DNA of 64,000 nucleotides from Micromussa lordhowensis (Eukaryota; Cnidaria; Anthozoa; Scleractinia; Lobophylliidae): NCBI GenBank assembly GCA_964020085.1, contig OZ026606.1, positions 8,875,683 to 8,939,682 of the forward strand, read 5' to 3'. Shown piece by piece: positions 11,101 to 21,994 of this stretch (position 1 is its first letter; each line of letters starts with the position of its first letter). The notes under the pieces were generated by a model. It saw only the letters and a program-made list of their open reading frames with translations, ran no database searches and was not told where the DNA came from. The position numbers and the translations under genes were made by a program.

Positions 11101-14100
11101 AGCACGCTAAAATAAGCCAATCACAGCCCTTGTTAGAACTGTTGAAAAAATTTGATTGGCTAATGAGACGACAGCTGTCAATCACAAACTGAACTTTTGC
11201 TAAGCTTTCGGTATCGAGTTGCTTTCCAGGAGAAGAACAATACCTTCAAAGATCACTAAATAAGGATCTAAAGGTTTCTACTCCAAAGGAATCTGGACGC
11301 ATTATGGCTCATAAGAACGTGCACTGTTGCAAATGGAAATTAAGAAACGGGGAGCTCAAAGCTTGCGGATGAAAATGCGAAAAATGCTGAGTTGTGTTTT
11401 AAAGGAGCTGCTAAGGAGCTACAGTTGATTACAGCTCAATTAATTTGGTGTTTTCCTGTCATTGTTTTACTTCTTTAAGTTTAATTTCCGCCTTCGTGAC
11501 AGATATAATGTCTTTTATCGAATCATTCGCCAGGTTGAGAATTTGTTTATTTTGCTGCGTGTTTTGTTGGAATCTAGCAAAACTACTTGTTATTTTAGTA
11601 CAGTTTTTGCACTTCTGTTGTTAACAATGGTCTCCATGCAGCTATATTTGCTGTAGACAAATAGCTCGTTTCCATTGTGTTTGGGTGAACTACAGGGGAT
11701 GTTTAATTTGGGTCAAATTTGTGAAATCCCAAAGCAAAAATTTTAAAGCCAGCTTACCGTCATCAACCTGTGCTCTGTTCTCTGATAAAGCACGCTGTTT
11801 TCAGCCAGTCAGAGCACGTGTTATATGGAAACTTGAGTGGAAGATTAATACCAGTACTTTCATTTACATATTTATTCAGTACTTTTTATTGATTTTATTA
11901 ATAACGAAAAAAATATTGTTAAAAAGGATTTTTCACTGACTGTATTTAAATTTCTTTCCAATTTCCTGTTACAGTTATAGGTGAAATTATGAAACTTACT
12001 GTCACTAGTCTATTTTTCATTAAGAGTTCCAGTCATGCCTTTTCATGAAGTGTTTTCTGGATTTTAATGATTGATGAGTCTTGTCTAAATTTTTACTAAT
12101 CTTGTCTGAAAGTCTATGACCAACATGGGTGTTATTCATTTTTTTCAGAATATATTTTGTCTATTCTTCATTACTTATTAATAATATGATTCTAGAAACC
12201 TGTATTAATTAATGTCTCTTTTCAGGCTTCCCCAGGTAGGATTGAGGCTTTTGATTGTCGAGCACCATTTGACCCTGATATCGCGAGTGCATTGAGACCC
12301 AAGCTTATGTTTGCTATAGAGGTGCATAATGGAGAACCACTGATTCTGTGCTATAGTAACTGGGAAGAATTACCTCACACTGGAAACCTGAGAGTAAGTT
12401 CAGCAATCTCTTATTTTCACCAGGCTTTGAAAAGTAATTTAGTAATTAGTAGTTATTTATGCCAGCAGATCCTTCCTCTGCATTGTTTAATGGTCAAAGA
12501 ACATGAGTCTCCAAGATTCATTCATATTCCATCCAGGGGGTCGGATAGCATAATCAAAGGGATACCCCAACAAAAAGTGATGCCTGATGAACTGACAGAT
12601 TCTCCTTACAAATAACCTTGTTTCTACTAAAAAAGAGGAGAATATGAAACAAGATCAAAATTTGCTTAGCCTTTGTAAGGTATCCCTTTATTATTCAAGT
12701 TGCTTCATTGCTTATACATTAGAACATATTTGTTTGCTTTGTAGAGACTCTCCCAAGTAGACTTAATGTAGTTCAGAAAATAATTTGGCATTGTATATTT
12801 TTGCTGACAGATAGGAAATGTTGTTGAAGGGAAAGTATGTCAGTTTAGTATAGAGTGCAACAGCTCGTTGAAGCATGAAATCCCATCAGAGAGAGAAGAG
12901 GTTTGTCATAACAGTGCAGCTTTGTATTGTGCTTCTACTTTCATATATTGGATTATTGTAGGCATAACTTGTCAATTAACAAACTTTGCTAAATGGACAA
13001 TACCACAAAACATCCATACCCAGCCACCGGCATGTTTTTGCCCCCTCCCCCCTACCTTCAGAAATTCCAAAACGCTTTACCCCCGTGCCTTCTGAATTCC
13101 AATCGTTAGTATCCCTCCAGGTCTTCTGTGTTCCAGTTCAAAGAACCCCTCCCCTCCCTCTTGCCCTCAGAATTTCAAGAAAGTCGTCTGTGGTATAAAT
13201 GTGTATAGTTTTCTGGAATTGCCCAATATTAAAGTGTATATGACACAAAATTTTTTATTTCGGTTTCTGGTCCTTTGATAAGTAAAAGAAACGTTTCTGA
13301 GCTTAAAAGTGGTCTAAAATGTTGGAAAGTTTGTTTTTTCGAGCTGAAAACTCAATATTTTTGCTTCAAAAGTGTTGCCGGAAGTGGGCAGCCAAAAGGT
13401 CATGTGACTTGCTGGTGTGACGTCCGTCTACTTGACTCGCAGCAAAACATGGCAGAAAGCAAGAGAAATCAAATTCCTTCGCTAACAACGCTAACAGTTT
13501 TGGTGCAAAAATTTTGGTAAAATGGTCCAAAAGTCCAAAAGTCAAATTTTGGCTTATGCGCTTGTGCCAGATTAAAATAGTGTACATTTTTGTACCTAAT
13601 CTTGGGGAAATCTATCTTTTTGATAAAAAAAGCTTTTTCAGCAAAACTAAGGCCATCTAGCATCATAGCAGCCAAACATTGGTTTATGATTTATTGGTGT
13701 GCGGCATGGGTGTCTTTGAAAATGGCCTTTTTTGGTGAACCACCTGAGTATTATATAGTCACAACTCCTGGCTGACCCTGTGGAATTTTGATTTACTGGA
13801 GATGTGGAACCTGCTGAAATACTTAGCAAAATTAATTGAAGCGTTTACCTTATTTCTCTGAATTCACTTTGTCAAACACTGAGGTTTCTTATACCAATCT
13901 GTATGTTATTTATTGATATTTGTAGGGCATGGGTGTCTTGAGAAGGTGGATGAAGGAAGAGTATAATAACGAAACCTTACTATCTTTTCAACCTCACATG
14001 GTGCAACTTGTTCTGATGAAATATGTAACTATGCACTCCTTACACAGGTTATCATTCAATCGTTTTAATGATTTTTTTGTTATTTTGAACACCGAGATGA

Positions 14101-17100
14101 AATGTGGTAGTTAATATGTTATTGTCAAACACGAGAGATGGTGTGACCGCGTTTGACCAAATTTCCGAAAACGAAGAACAGAGTTGAGTATTTTTGGTGA
14201 ACTTCAAGTTGTTTGGAATGTGATCAAACACTGTCTTGAGTATTTGGTAAATCTTCACGATTGAAACTGAAACTAAGGAGAAAACAGATAAAAAAAAGTG
14301 CAACTGCCGTCTTGGTGTAGTTTAAATTTGACAATAATATTATTACCGGTATTAATGAGTTGGAAAATTCACCATCACACTCCACAAACACATGTACATG
14401 CGTAGTGATTGCATTGATTTAGTTCAGGTAAAAACTTGTTGTGACCAGGCAATGGGATTCCATCTTAATTAAAATTTGATTATTAAGGTAATCTTGTTTA
14501 TCTATCTGTATGCTTCATTCCAGACAACCACTTCAGTTTCAAGTCCTTAATCTTCAACAGCCTTCCCCTAATGACCTTGTCATGACTCCTGGTGTGTTTA
14601 AGGTACTGGGATTGTTCATAAACCTAGTTAATTAGGCTGCTCCCAGTGTGTGGGCCTTCATATTATTTTGTGACACTATAGCTTTTAGCTTGACTAATGT
14701 GCACTTGTTGCAGGGTACCTACAGCAGTCACGGATTGGAACTGGTTATGGTTACTGTGGAGGACTATAAAATGACAGGGACAAAAATAACGGTGTGTGAA
14801 GAGAAATATTCAATTTATTTTAAACAATTATTGGATGAGGTTTTTGTGATATCCAGAATAATCAAGGTCGAGGTAAGGGTTATCAGCCGAAGGCTGAGGC
14901 TGATAACCCTTACCGAGACCTTGATTTTTCTGGATATCACAAAAACCGAATCTAATAATTGTTTTATTATACATTGAACAAACGCAAAAATTTGGAAATC
15001 ATGCACTGCGGTCATACATGACATGATAACCCGTGACCTTGACATGATTAGCCGTGACCTTGACATCATTACCCATGACCTTGACATGATTATTGTATAA
15101 TCTGCAGTTATGACGTGAAGGACGCTGATTTCGAAAATTCACTGTACGCTTTTGGCCAATCAGAAAAGGGTTAGAGGGTTCAGTGTATAATAATATGGGT
15201 AACTAGTAAGCTTGGTAGCCGCATTGCTCAGCATGTTTTGAATGTTTTTACCGCTTGTATTGTCATTAAGAAGTTTTCAGTTGTTGCGTTGCAATGTTTA
15301 CAAACAAATCCTATTAGACCACTACCTCTGAAACTGTCCTAATGGCCTGTACCGCTTCAAAAACGATGGGGCTTCGTCACTAGCGTTTACGGCTTCATTA
15401 TCAAGACAAAAGCACTCGTGAATAAGACTATCTTCCAGCCCATACACCAATAAGTTATATATCTTTTACTGTTTTAGAAAAACGCTCAACAACGCCTGCC
15501 TCTCTCTGCAACTTCTAGGTAATTCCGTCGTAGGGTTTACAGCGGGTTATCGCAATGAGTTTGAAGCGAAAATGTCCAAGACTTTTGCAAGAAAATGTTT
15601 TAAAATGAGAAGTTGTAAGTCAAATCACGAGCCAGTTATTAAATTTTCTATGCAAATACGGCGTTCAAAACGTAACTTTCGGTGACTGTCTTAACTTGTG
15701 GCTTGAAACTGGAGAATTTGGAAATTTGACTTTTGGCGGGAAAGACAGCGAGAACTGCGCGCTGCAGAATGTTGGGGTGACTGTTCGACTGAATTCATCT
15801 ACAGTTTGGAAACACAGAATGTGTTTCCGTTTTCCTTTTTTGGATCAGAATAGGATCAGAATGCATCACATTTTAGCTTCACATGGTTACACGATGGGTT
15901 TGAATGGTCGGGAAAGCAGTGTAGCTCACATCATATCTGAAGCTAGCCATAACTATTACCGTGATTTGGACATCAGATCTTAGTATAGTACTGGTTTAGA
16001 GTTTTATGATTTTATTTAAGGCTAAATGTACTTGGACACTTGATTTTGAACCATATCTTTCTGTATGGTTATCTGCTAAATTGTTTTTTCCCCTTAGCTT
16101 TCCCCGTAGTTAATAATCTTGAATTTTTTTCTTGATACGATTAGAAATTGGACCTCAAGTCTTACAATTCAGAGAGTAATCGTGCCTGATCATCCACTGT
16201 TATTTATTATCTCGTGAGGAAAATTCAAATTTTCTTGTTAAACTCCAGTAACAATTTCTGTAGGTTTTCCTCATGAGTGCTGTTGATTGTTTGACCTGAA
16301 GAACATTTTTCAGTCGAACGCGTTGGTAGAAATCTCCAATAAATTATGTGCTACTTATAACTAATAACCAACAATGTACCTACTCACCTGTAGGGAGACC
16401 CTAATGTGCCAGGAGGTCAGATAACCTTTGATGTTGACCTCAGGCGACCCATCACTGATGAGCTAGAGCCTGCTGAACAAGAACAAAATTTGGGCGTGTG
16501 TCGTGATCGAGAGTTCACCCTTCCGTCTGCCTATGAAGCCAGATACACCAATTTTCCCAATGTTTGCCTTGCCAGGTATAGAAGTAACGTACATTGTGCA
16601 CACAGTATTATTAAGTCACCGGCATCTTTAAGCACTTTGTCTCTTTGTCTTAAGCCAACGTGTCCTGTTTCTCGTGCGAGGAAGATTAGTACTAAAGCTG
16701 TCTGCTTTCTGCAAGCCGTTTGTTTGCCCAGTATGATTCCTTTTAATATTACTTCGTAATTCTTTCTTGCTCAATTTTCTACCTCTACATTTTTTTTTTC
16801 TTGTTGAACTCTTTCTTGCTTTACTTGTCCTTCTCCTGAGGAGCAAATTTTCTCATTTTAGACTGTTACGATTAGTGCCGTATTTTTTTTCTTGCCGGGA
16901 AGAGGGCAAATCTTAGTATTCAAGGTTGATCGTCAGCTTACAAGTTGATAAAGCTAAATTAACTGACGCGGAGAACATAATATACATGACGTTTCGTGCG
17001 TTTAGCTCTTCGTCGTTTTGCTCCAACGATTAGGCTGTGCCCTTGCGCATCGCTACCATGAAGGTTATATTTTCTTGACTTCTGTTAACAGTAATTGGTT

Positions 17101-17705
17101 AGTTGTATTGTATTGCTTGGTCGACTTCTGTATCGTTTCTTGTAAACCGATACACGAGGGCAGTACCGTACCACCCAAGGGCCAGACCTGAACATATCAG
17201 TTTTTCCCAAATTCACTACCGCGGTTCTTTAGCTGTATCAACTTCAAGTGTTTAGTCTCCTCCGCAGCCGTTATTAGGGTCGTCACGCAAGAGGCGTTGC
17301 GTGACGACCCTAATAACGGCTGCGGAGGAGACTACCAAGTGTTTTGCCTGTACACCGACGCAGCACGGCAGTTTCTTTAGAAATTAACCCTTCAGGAGAA
17401 ACGTAGGGACAGTTTGCAGTCCATGCAGTATTTGATTCACCTCTTTGGTACCCAGGTCTAACACCAAAAATTTTCGAATCCCGCCAACAACTCGTTTGGC
17501 AGTCAGTTAACCTGTTTGAGTCCTGTTTAACTTGTTTGTCTCTAGATATCACGGCAGAGGACAGATTGCTAGTCATGGATTCATGTCTCCTCAGTGGACA
17601 CCAGGCCACTTTGTGCTGTTTAACGATAACTTGTTTGGTTTTCGCTGGCTTGAACTGATGGCGTTCAGTGTGTACAGTAGAGCGACCGAACCTTACCTGA
17701 GATGA
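8184..17705 (+). CDS. FBXO31: F-box only protein 31, SCF ubiquitin-ligase receptor, eleven exons
   Basis: Coding exons are 8184-8334, 9440-9502, 10705-10781, 12226-12393, 12811-12900, 13926-14047, 14524-14602, 14714-14791, 16394-16575 and 17546-17705. All junctions are GT-AG and phases agree, giving 389 residues. I list ten segments; an extra 5' non-coding exon is possible. Residues 5-50 are the F-box (LANEVLASIFKHLDGLDL). The rest matches the FBXO31 substrate-binding fold: LLHRYGCLLGIW, NPYGGLL, PHMVQLVLMKYV, GTYSSHGLELVMV, GTKITGDPNVPGGQ and FGFRWLELMAFSVYSR. Human FBXO31 is longer (about 539 residues), mainly from its N-terminus and a low-complexity insert before the last conserved block, both absent here. 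The family recruits substrates such as cyclin D1 to SKP1-CUL1. Introns carry many MITEs and palindromes. Confidence 0.92.
8628..8826. mobile_element. 199-bp MITE with 9-bp target duplication, FBXO31 intron 1
   Basis: CGGTGTCTGACATTTGCAGA at 8628 is repeated inverted at the right end (to 8826). The 9-bp AACCCTGAG occurs immediately on both sides (8619-8627 and 8827-8835), a clean target duplication. A 9-bp duplication suits a Mutator-type (MULE) element. The interior has three to four copies of a roughly 20-bp unit containing GGTTAGCCTGAA. Confidence 0.85.
9600..9797. mobile_element. Possible small MITE, FBXO31 intron 2
   Basis: GCAGGGCTTGAAAAAG near the left end and TTTTTTAAGCCTTGC near the right end form imperfect inverted termini. 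Internal GGGCAAG/CTTGCCC pairs also fold. No target duplication was defined. Confidence 0.35.
10808..10991. repeat. Foldback element in FBXO31 intron 3
   Basis: The arms are near-perfect reverse complements of about 85 bases: AACAAATAAAGAAGCCTC at the left end, inverted at the right. A related segment, CTCTGTTCTCTGATAAAGCACGC, occurs at about 11086 and again at about 11771, so the wider 10.8-11.85 kb stretch looks like a composite of one repeat family. The two small ORFs here are products of the repeat. Confidence 0.75.
14808..14981. repeat. Long hairpin in FBXO31 intron 8
   Basis: Arms of about 75 bases flank a GCCGAAGGCTGAGGC core. Both arms contain the pair ATCAAGGTC / GACCTTGAT. The hairpin starts just downstream of the exon ending at 14791. 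It creates open frames on both strands that are not genes. Confidence 0.75.
15000..15200. repeat. Short tandem repeat (CCGTGACCTTGACATGATTA) and flank of the hairpin element
   Basis: Four imperfect copies of a roughly 20-base unit, GTGACCTTGACATGATTA, run from about 15017 to 15092. The unit shares GACCTTGA with the adjacent hairpin arms, so the two probably belong to one element ending near 15195 (GTGTATAATAAT). Confidence 0.6.
17254..17333. repeat. Perfect 37-bp-arm palindrome in last FBXO31 intron
   Basis: AGTCTCCTCCGCAGCCGTTA (17254) to 17290 is the exact reverse complement of 17297-17333, with a 6-base loop GAGGCG. It is GC-rich and has no mismatches, unlike most older repeats here. It lies 213 bp upstream of the final exon. 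Confidence 0.85.
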
Positions 17706-20115
17706 GACCTACGCTGCAAGCTAAAAAAAAAGCTTCGAAAAGATCCATGTCCCGTCATTTGCCGCTAGCTTGTCTCTATTCTTCCCGCCTCAACAATTGC
17801 AAATTTATTACACCAATTTGCCTGGGCAGTGATACATTTAGTCATGTCAAGCTACAGTCATCACGCTAGACAGGCAAGTAACTGAGAAAAACTGGACTTA
17901 AAGCCAATTTCCTTAGGAGCAATATGTCTGTTTAAAGTTACAGAGGAGCGTTAGGGAAGTTTGGGGAAGTGCACAAAACGGCGTGGAGTATCTCTCAGGC
18001 TGCATTTAGTTTTCCCAGTGTCTCATAAGTGTTTGTAAGCCGGTTTTTTTTTTTCATCCATTAGAAAATCTTCGGACAATTTTTTTTGAATGGTATTGTA
18101 ACAGAAACATGCATGCCAATCAGAGGGCGCATTTATGGGTTATTTCAGGATCCTTAGAGACGTCCTCACCTTTAAGTCGAATGGACCATTTTCGTATTCT
18201 CGGTATTGGACTGGAACTAGCTTGCAAGTGAGGCTAATGCGGGGAGTCTTTTCAAATGCAAATGACATAAACCCCTTTTTAAGGCGGGGGTAAACGCGAA
18301 GGCTGTTTTGAGGTCGCTTAACACGGCCTTTCTGACTATTTCTCGGTCACGTTTCAAGCGACACTAAATCTCTCTGCTTATCTCATTAACCACTGTTTGG
18401 CGGTTTTGTGTAAATTTGTGGGTAATTTTTGGGTATTTTGGGAAAGAGATATTTTTTCTCAAAGGATAGGTTAAATTGAGGAAAATATGAAATGTTGATT
18501 TGATGGATTTGGAAAATTGAAATTTGAAGTGAATAATTAGTAGACGGATACCAAACAGTCCCCTAGCAACCTGGGGCTCTCTTTTGCGGGGGTCAACTGT
18601 CTGGTAGTGTTTCCAACCCATCTTAATCCTAACAATTTCCTTTTTTATATCACTTCAAATTTCACACCTATTCCTGTTTACCCCCCCCCCCCCCCTTTTT
18701 ATGTTATTCCCCCTGATAAACCTCCATTGCAAAGCTGATTCCAGTCCAATACGGAGAATACGGCCTGTTACTTAAATATTACATCCCTTGTCCTTTAGGG
18801 TTCTTTTTTAAATCTTTTGTATTGTGAATATGATTTTCAAGTAATTATGTAAAAAGCAACGAACCAAGTTGATATATTAGTTTTTCTCATATACAGATGT
18901 ACTTGTCAAGAAAAAGAGAAAACACTAAGTGTACAAGACTTTGAAAACCCAACAAAGAGATGTTTCAAAATGCGCAGTTTTCAAATTAACACTAGATTCC
19001 AGCCATTCTGTGCCTAATTAGACCTTGAACAAATTACAACAAATAACTCTTCATATAGCCTAAGTGATCGGTAAAATTTTAAAATTAATCGCTACTTATT
19101 TGCATAATTTCAAAATGGCGGTTTGTTTGTGTTTTCTTGAGTTATAAGAATTTGCAAGAGAACTCTGTCTGCGCCAAGTAAAACTTAAAGTGCTTCTTAC
19201 CAACCTATAAATTCTAGGAAAATCTAGGTAGTAAATTATTATAATGGTTAATGTAGATAATTTGCATAGCTTACACATGGCGGAATTTTTGCTTATTCCT
19301 AAAACGCAATTTACTAGAAAATCGTCGAGGAAGTATATAATGTCGAAACGTACAAACAGGGCAAATCATTGCTATTTTCAGGTATTTTATTGTATGAACT
19401 TTCATTTTAGGAAAGTTTTTTCTAGACCCTTGTTTCCGTTTAACGAATTGCTGGGGTCAAATCTGCGTTTACTGGCATTTCTTTCGGGAAGGGAAGGATA
19501 TATTGAAAAGTGTGGTCAGTAAAACGAATAAAACTGAGCGTCACAAGCAGCTTTTTTTTCCCAAGCGTTATGACTAGTTTTTCCTAATCTTTGAAAAAAC
19601 TTCCTCTAAACATCTTTAAAAAGTTGTGGCATTGATTCGTCTTCTTCGTGACATAAACACTATTGCCTTTTGAGATTTCAGTCTTTCCACTGATATCCTC
19701 AACCATGAAAAAATTAAGAAACACCCTGACCATATAGAATTTCACCTTAGTGGACGCATTGTTTCTCTTAATACTAGATGGGAGAGTTTCTTGTAAATAT
19801 CGTTCGCCGGCAAACGATGACTTTAAATGCCTGCTATGAAAAAATTATAATTGATTTCAATTTGATCACACCTTGATTATTACAAGACATATGTCTTTCA
19901 AAAGAGGTGCTAGAAGGTAGAGAAAATGCAAAATAAGCTAATTGTGTCTAGATCAAGTTTGTGCTATTGCCTATTTCAAAATGTCGATAATTAAAGGTAT
20001 GAAATCACACAACTTAAGAGGAGCCTATCTTGCAACAATTTCATGGATTCATCTAAAACTCTCTCACTTGCGCTGTCGGACATGGTTATTATATATTTGA
20101 GTCCTAAAATGCACC
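17706..20115. other. Intergenic DNA downstream of FBXO31
   Basis: I find no gene. A C15 homopolymer occupies 18681-18695. The ORFs in this stretch are short and AT-biased, with no recognisable motif. The FBXO31 3' UTR begins here, but no strong AATAAA is close to the stop. Confidence 0.5.
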
Positions 20116-20391
20116 TACATGCATGGACAAAAGTGTTGAGACAAATCCCAAAACTAACGCTTTCGAACTAACAATAATATTTTGTTTTTGAATGAAAACA
20201 CCTTTTTCATCTGTTGTCACCCCCCTGCCCCCCAAACAATGTTGCAAAAGGCCTTGTGGATGTTTATTTGTTTCCAACATTGAAAAAGGGGGGAGGGGAG
20301 GTTACCCTGAATGAGGGGCGAGAGCAGAATTTACACCTAAGGTAAAAACGTTAATTTTCATGTGTCTCAACAAGTTTTGTCCATGATTGTA
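20116..20391. mobile_element. MITE (TA-flanked), copy 1 of a family also at 57664
   Basis: The ends TACATGCATGGACAAAA and TTTTGTCCATGATTGTA are inverted repeats starting with TA. The interior has a C-rich/G-rich inverted pair around AACAATGTTG, as in the element at 57664-57942. The TA ends suggest a Tc1/mariner-type nonautonomous element. Confidence 0.65.
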
Positions 20392-20880
20392 GCCTGTATT
20401 TCCTAGCTTTTATAACAAAAAAATGCAGTGTTATAGGTTGAAAATAAACAAAAATGCCAATATATGACGTCATAACTCCACAGGGAGTCATCTGTCAATC
20501 AAAACAAAACATTAAATATAGAAACCTTATCATGTGCCCTTAAAAACGATATTAGTTTTGTGTGGTTCCATTCTTTGTGAAATGTCCATGTCAGTGACAA
20601 CTAGGAACCTCAGAAAAGCCCCCCCCCCCCTTAAAAGAAAAAAAATGCTAAAGGGGTTATAAGGCCATTTGAAGTTTTGAAACAGCGAAAAGTGATTAGT
20701 TCCTGTATCCCCATCAACTGCGCGCTTAAATTTGTATCGAGAGAGGAGAAATTACGTTCGCATCGCTCAAAATCGTGTTAACGTTTTGGTAACAACAATC
20801 TAAGCTCAACGTTTCCGTTGCTTGACTGGCTTCCCATTTCAATCATTTGCAAAACAACATCATTCGAGTTTGTCAACAGC

Positions 20881-20886
20881 TTTATT
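20881..20886 (-). promoter_or_regulatory. Candidate polyadenylation signal for the PLA2-like gene
   Basis: AATAAA on the minus strand, 113 bp past the stop codon at 20999. Confidence 0.45.
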
Positions 20887-20998
20887 GTCAGCTAATGGCT
20901 CCATCATTGATTACATGGCACTTTGTATTCTATTTAAGAATGCGTCTGCTGTTTAGAATATCTTTATCTTCATCCTTGTCTCTCTAACGGCCAAGGGC

Positions 20999-21880
20999 TT
21001 AGTTAGGATCACCATGGCTCGTTGGGCAGTGTTTGCACCACGACAGGGAAGGATTCTCGTAGTGAGGCGAACCAAAGAGACGAACTGCATTGTAATAATC
21101 CACGGCAGCCGCCTTACAGATGCGCTTTTCGAACCAGTGCAGGACTTCGCACAGACGGTACATGTCGCGTTTGAATGCCCGGTCGCACTGATGTCGACTC
21201 CATCCATTGCTTGTGCCCTGCGAAGAGTATTGAAATATTAACCAAAATATTAATCACTAACTAAATCGTGTTATATATTGTTGTTGTCAACGACTACAAG
21301 AATTTGTGTCTAGCATCAAGGGGGTCGAAATTAGGAGATTTTCCCATAACGCTTGATTTTCCCTATGCCCTTTTTCTTGGGTAACTAACGTTTTCTTTTT
21401 TGTTTTGTTAGCTTTTTCGTAAGAGGGGATGAAGGTTATAGATTTCTCTCCGTTTTGGGGTCTAAAAATAGATAATCTTGCTCACGTGACAGTCCTAGTG
21501 GTTTACACGTTCTTCGATCCTCTCTTCAATCATCCACGCAATGCGCGTTGTAACATCCGCGGAAAAACAGGTACCATGTTTAAGACTAACTTGGGAGGGA
21601 TTACTTAGGAAGGAGACGCATATGGTGGATTAACTCTTTCACTTTTCATTCTCTCTTGGCTATTCCAGTATTGGGTAATTCCAAGATAAACTGAAAAGAT
21701 AATTCTTACACAGGCGTAGCAGACGTCGTGTCTGTTGCAAGCTGGAGTAAAGCGGCGTTTGTAGAAATAGGGAAGATTCCAAGGGATACTACAGCCATTA
21801 GTGTAGCAGCGTGCTTCCACCCCCAGGTTCAAAGACAACATCAGCAACGCACTGAACACCACAAAGGTTGTCATTCTCAT
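20999..21880 (-). CDS. Secreted phospholipase A2-like protein, two exons
   Basis: Exon 1 is 21880-21710 (57 codons) and exon 2 is 21217-20999 (72 codons plus TAA). The intron is GT-AG in phase 0. The N-terminus is a typical signal peptide ending near residue 23. The motif CNRHDVCYAC (48-57) contains the His-Asp pair (H51, D52) that forms the catalytic site in secreted PLA2s. Exon 2 is cysteine-rich with the family-like pattern SRHQCDRAF. The small size and layout resemble conodipine-like or prokaryotic-type PLA2s, which in cnidarians are found in venom and in digestive or immune secretions. Whether this one is enzymatically active, or a toxin component, cannot be told from sequence. Its immediate upstream region is part of a segmental duplication (see 21995-24720). 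Confidence 0.75.
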
Positions 21881-21994
21881 GGTAAAGTTCTGCTGGTTGA
21901 AGAAAATTAACGTGTATCAGAGAAAACGATCTCGATGGGGCTGACGAAATTGCTCAGTTTAACAATCGATCTGTATCGCTTCGGGGTTTTTTAC

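Noticed and set aside
14648..15087. Frames on both strands around the FBXO31 exon at 14714
   Set aside because: Beyond the real exon end at 14791 they run through a hairpin and a tandem repeat.
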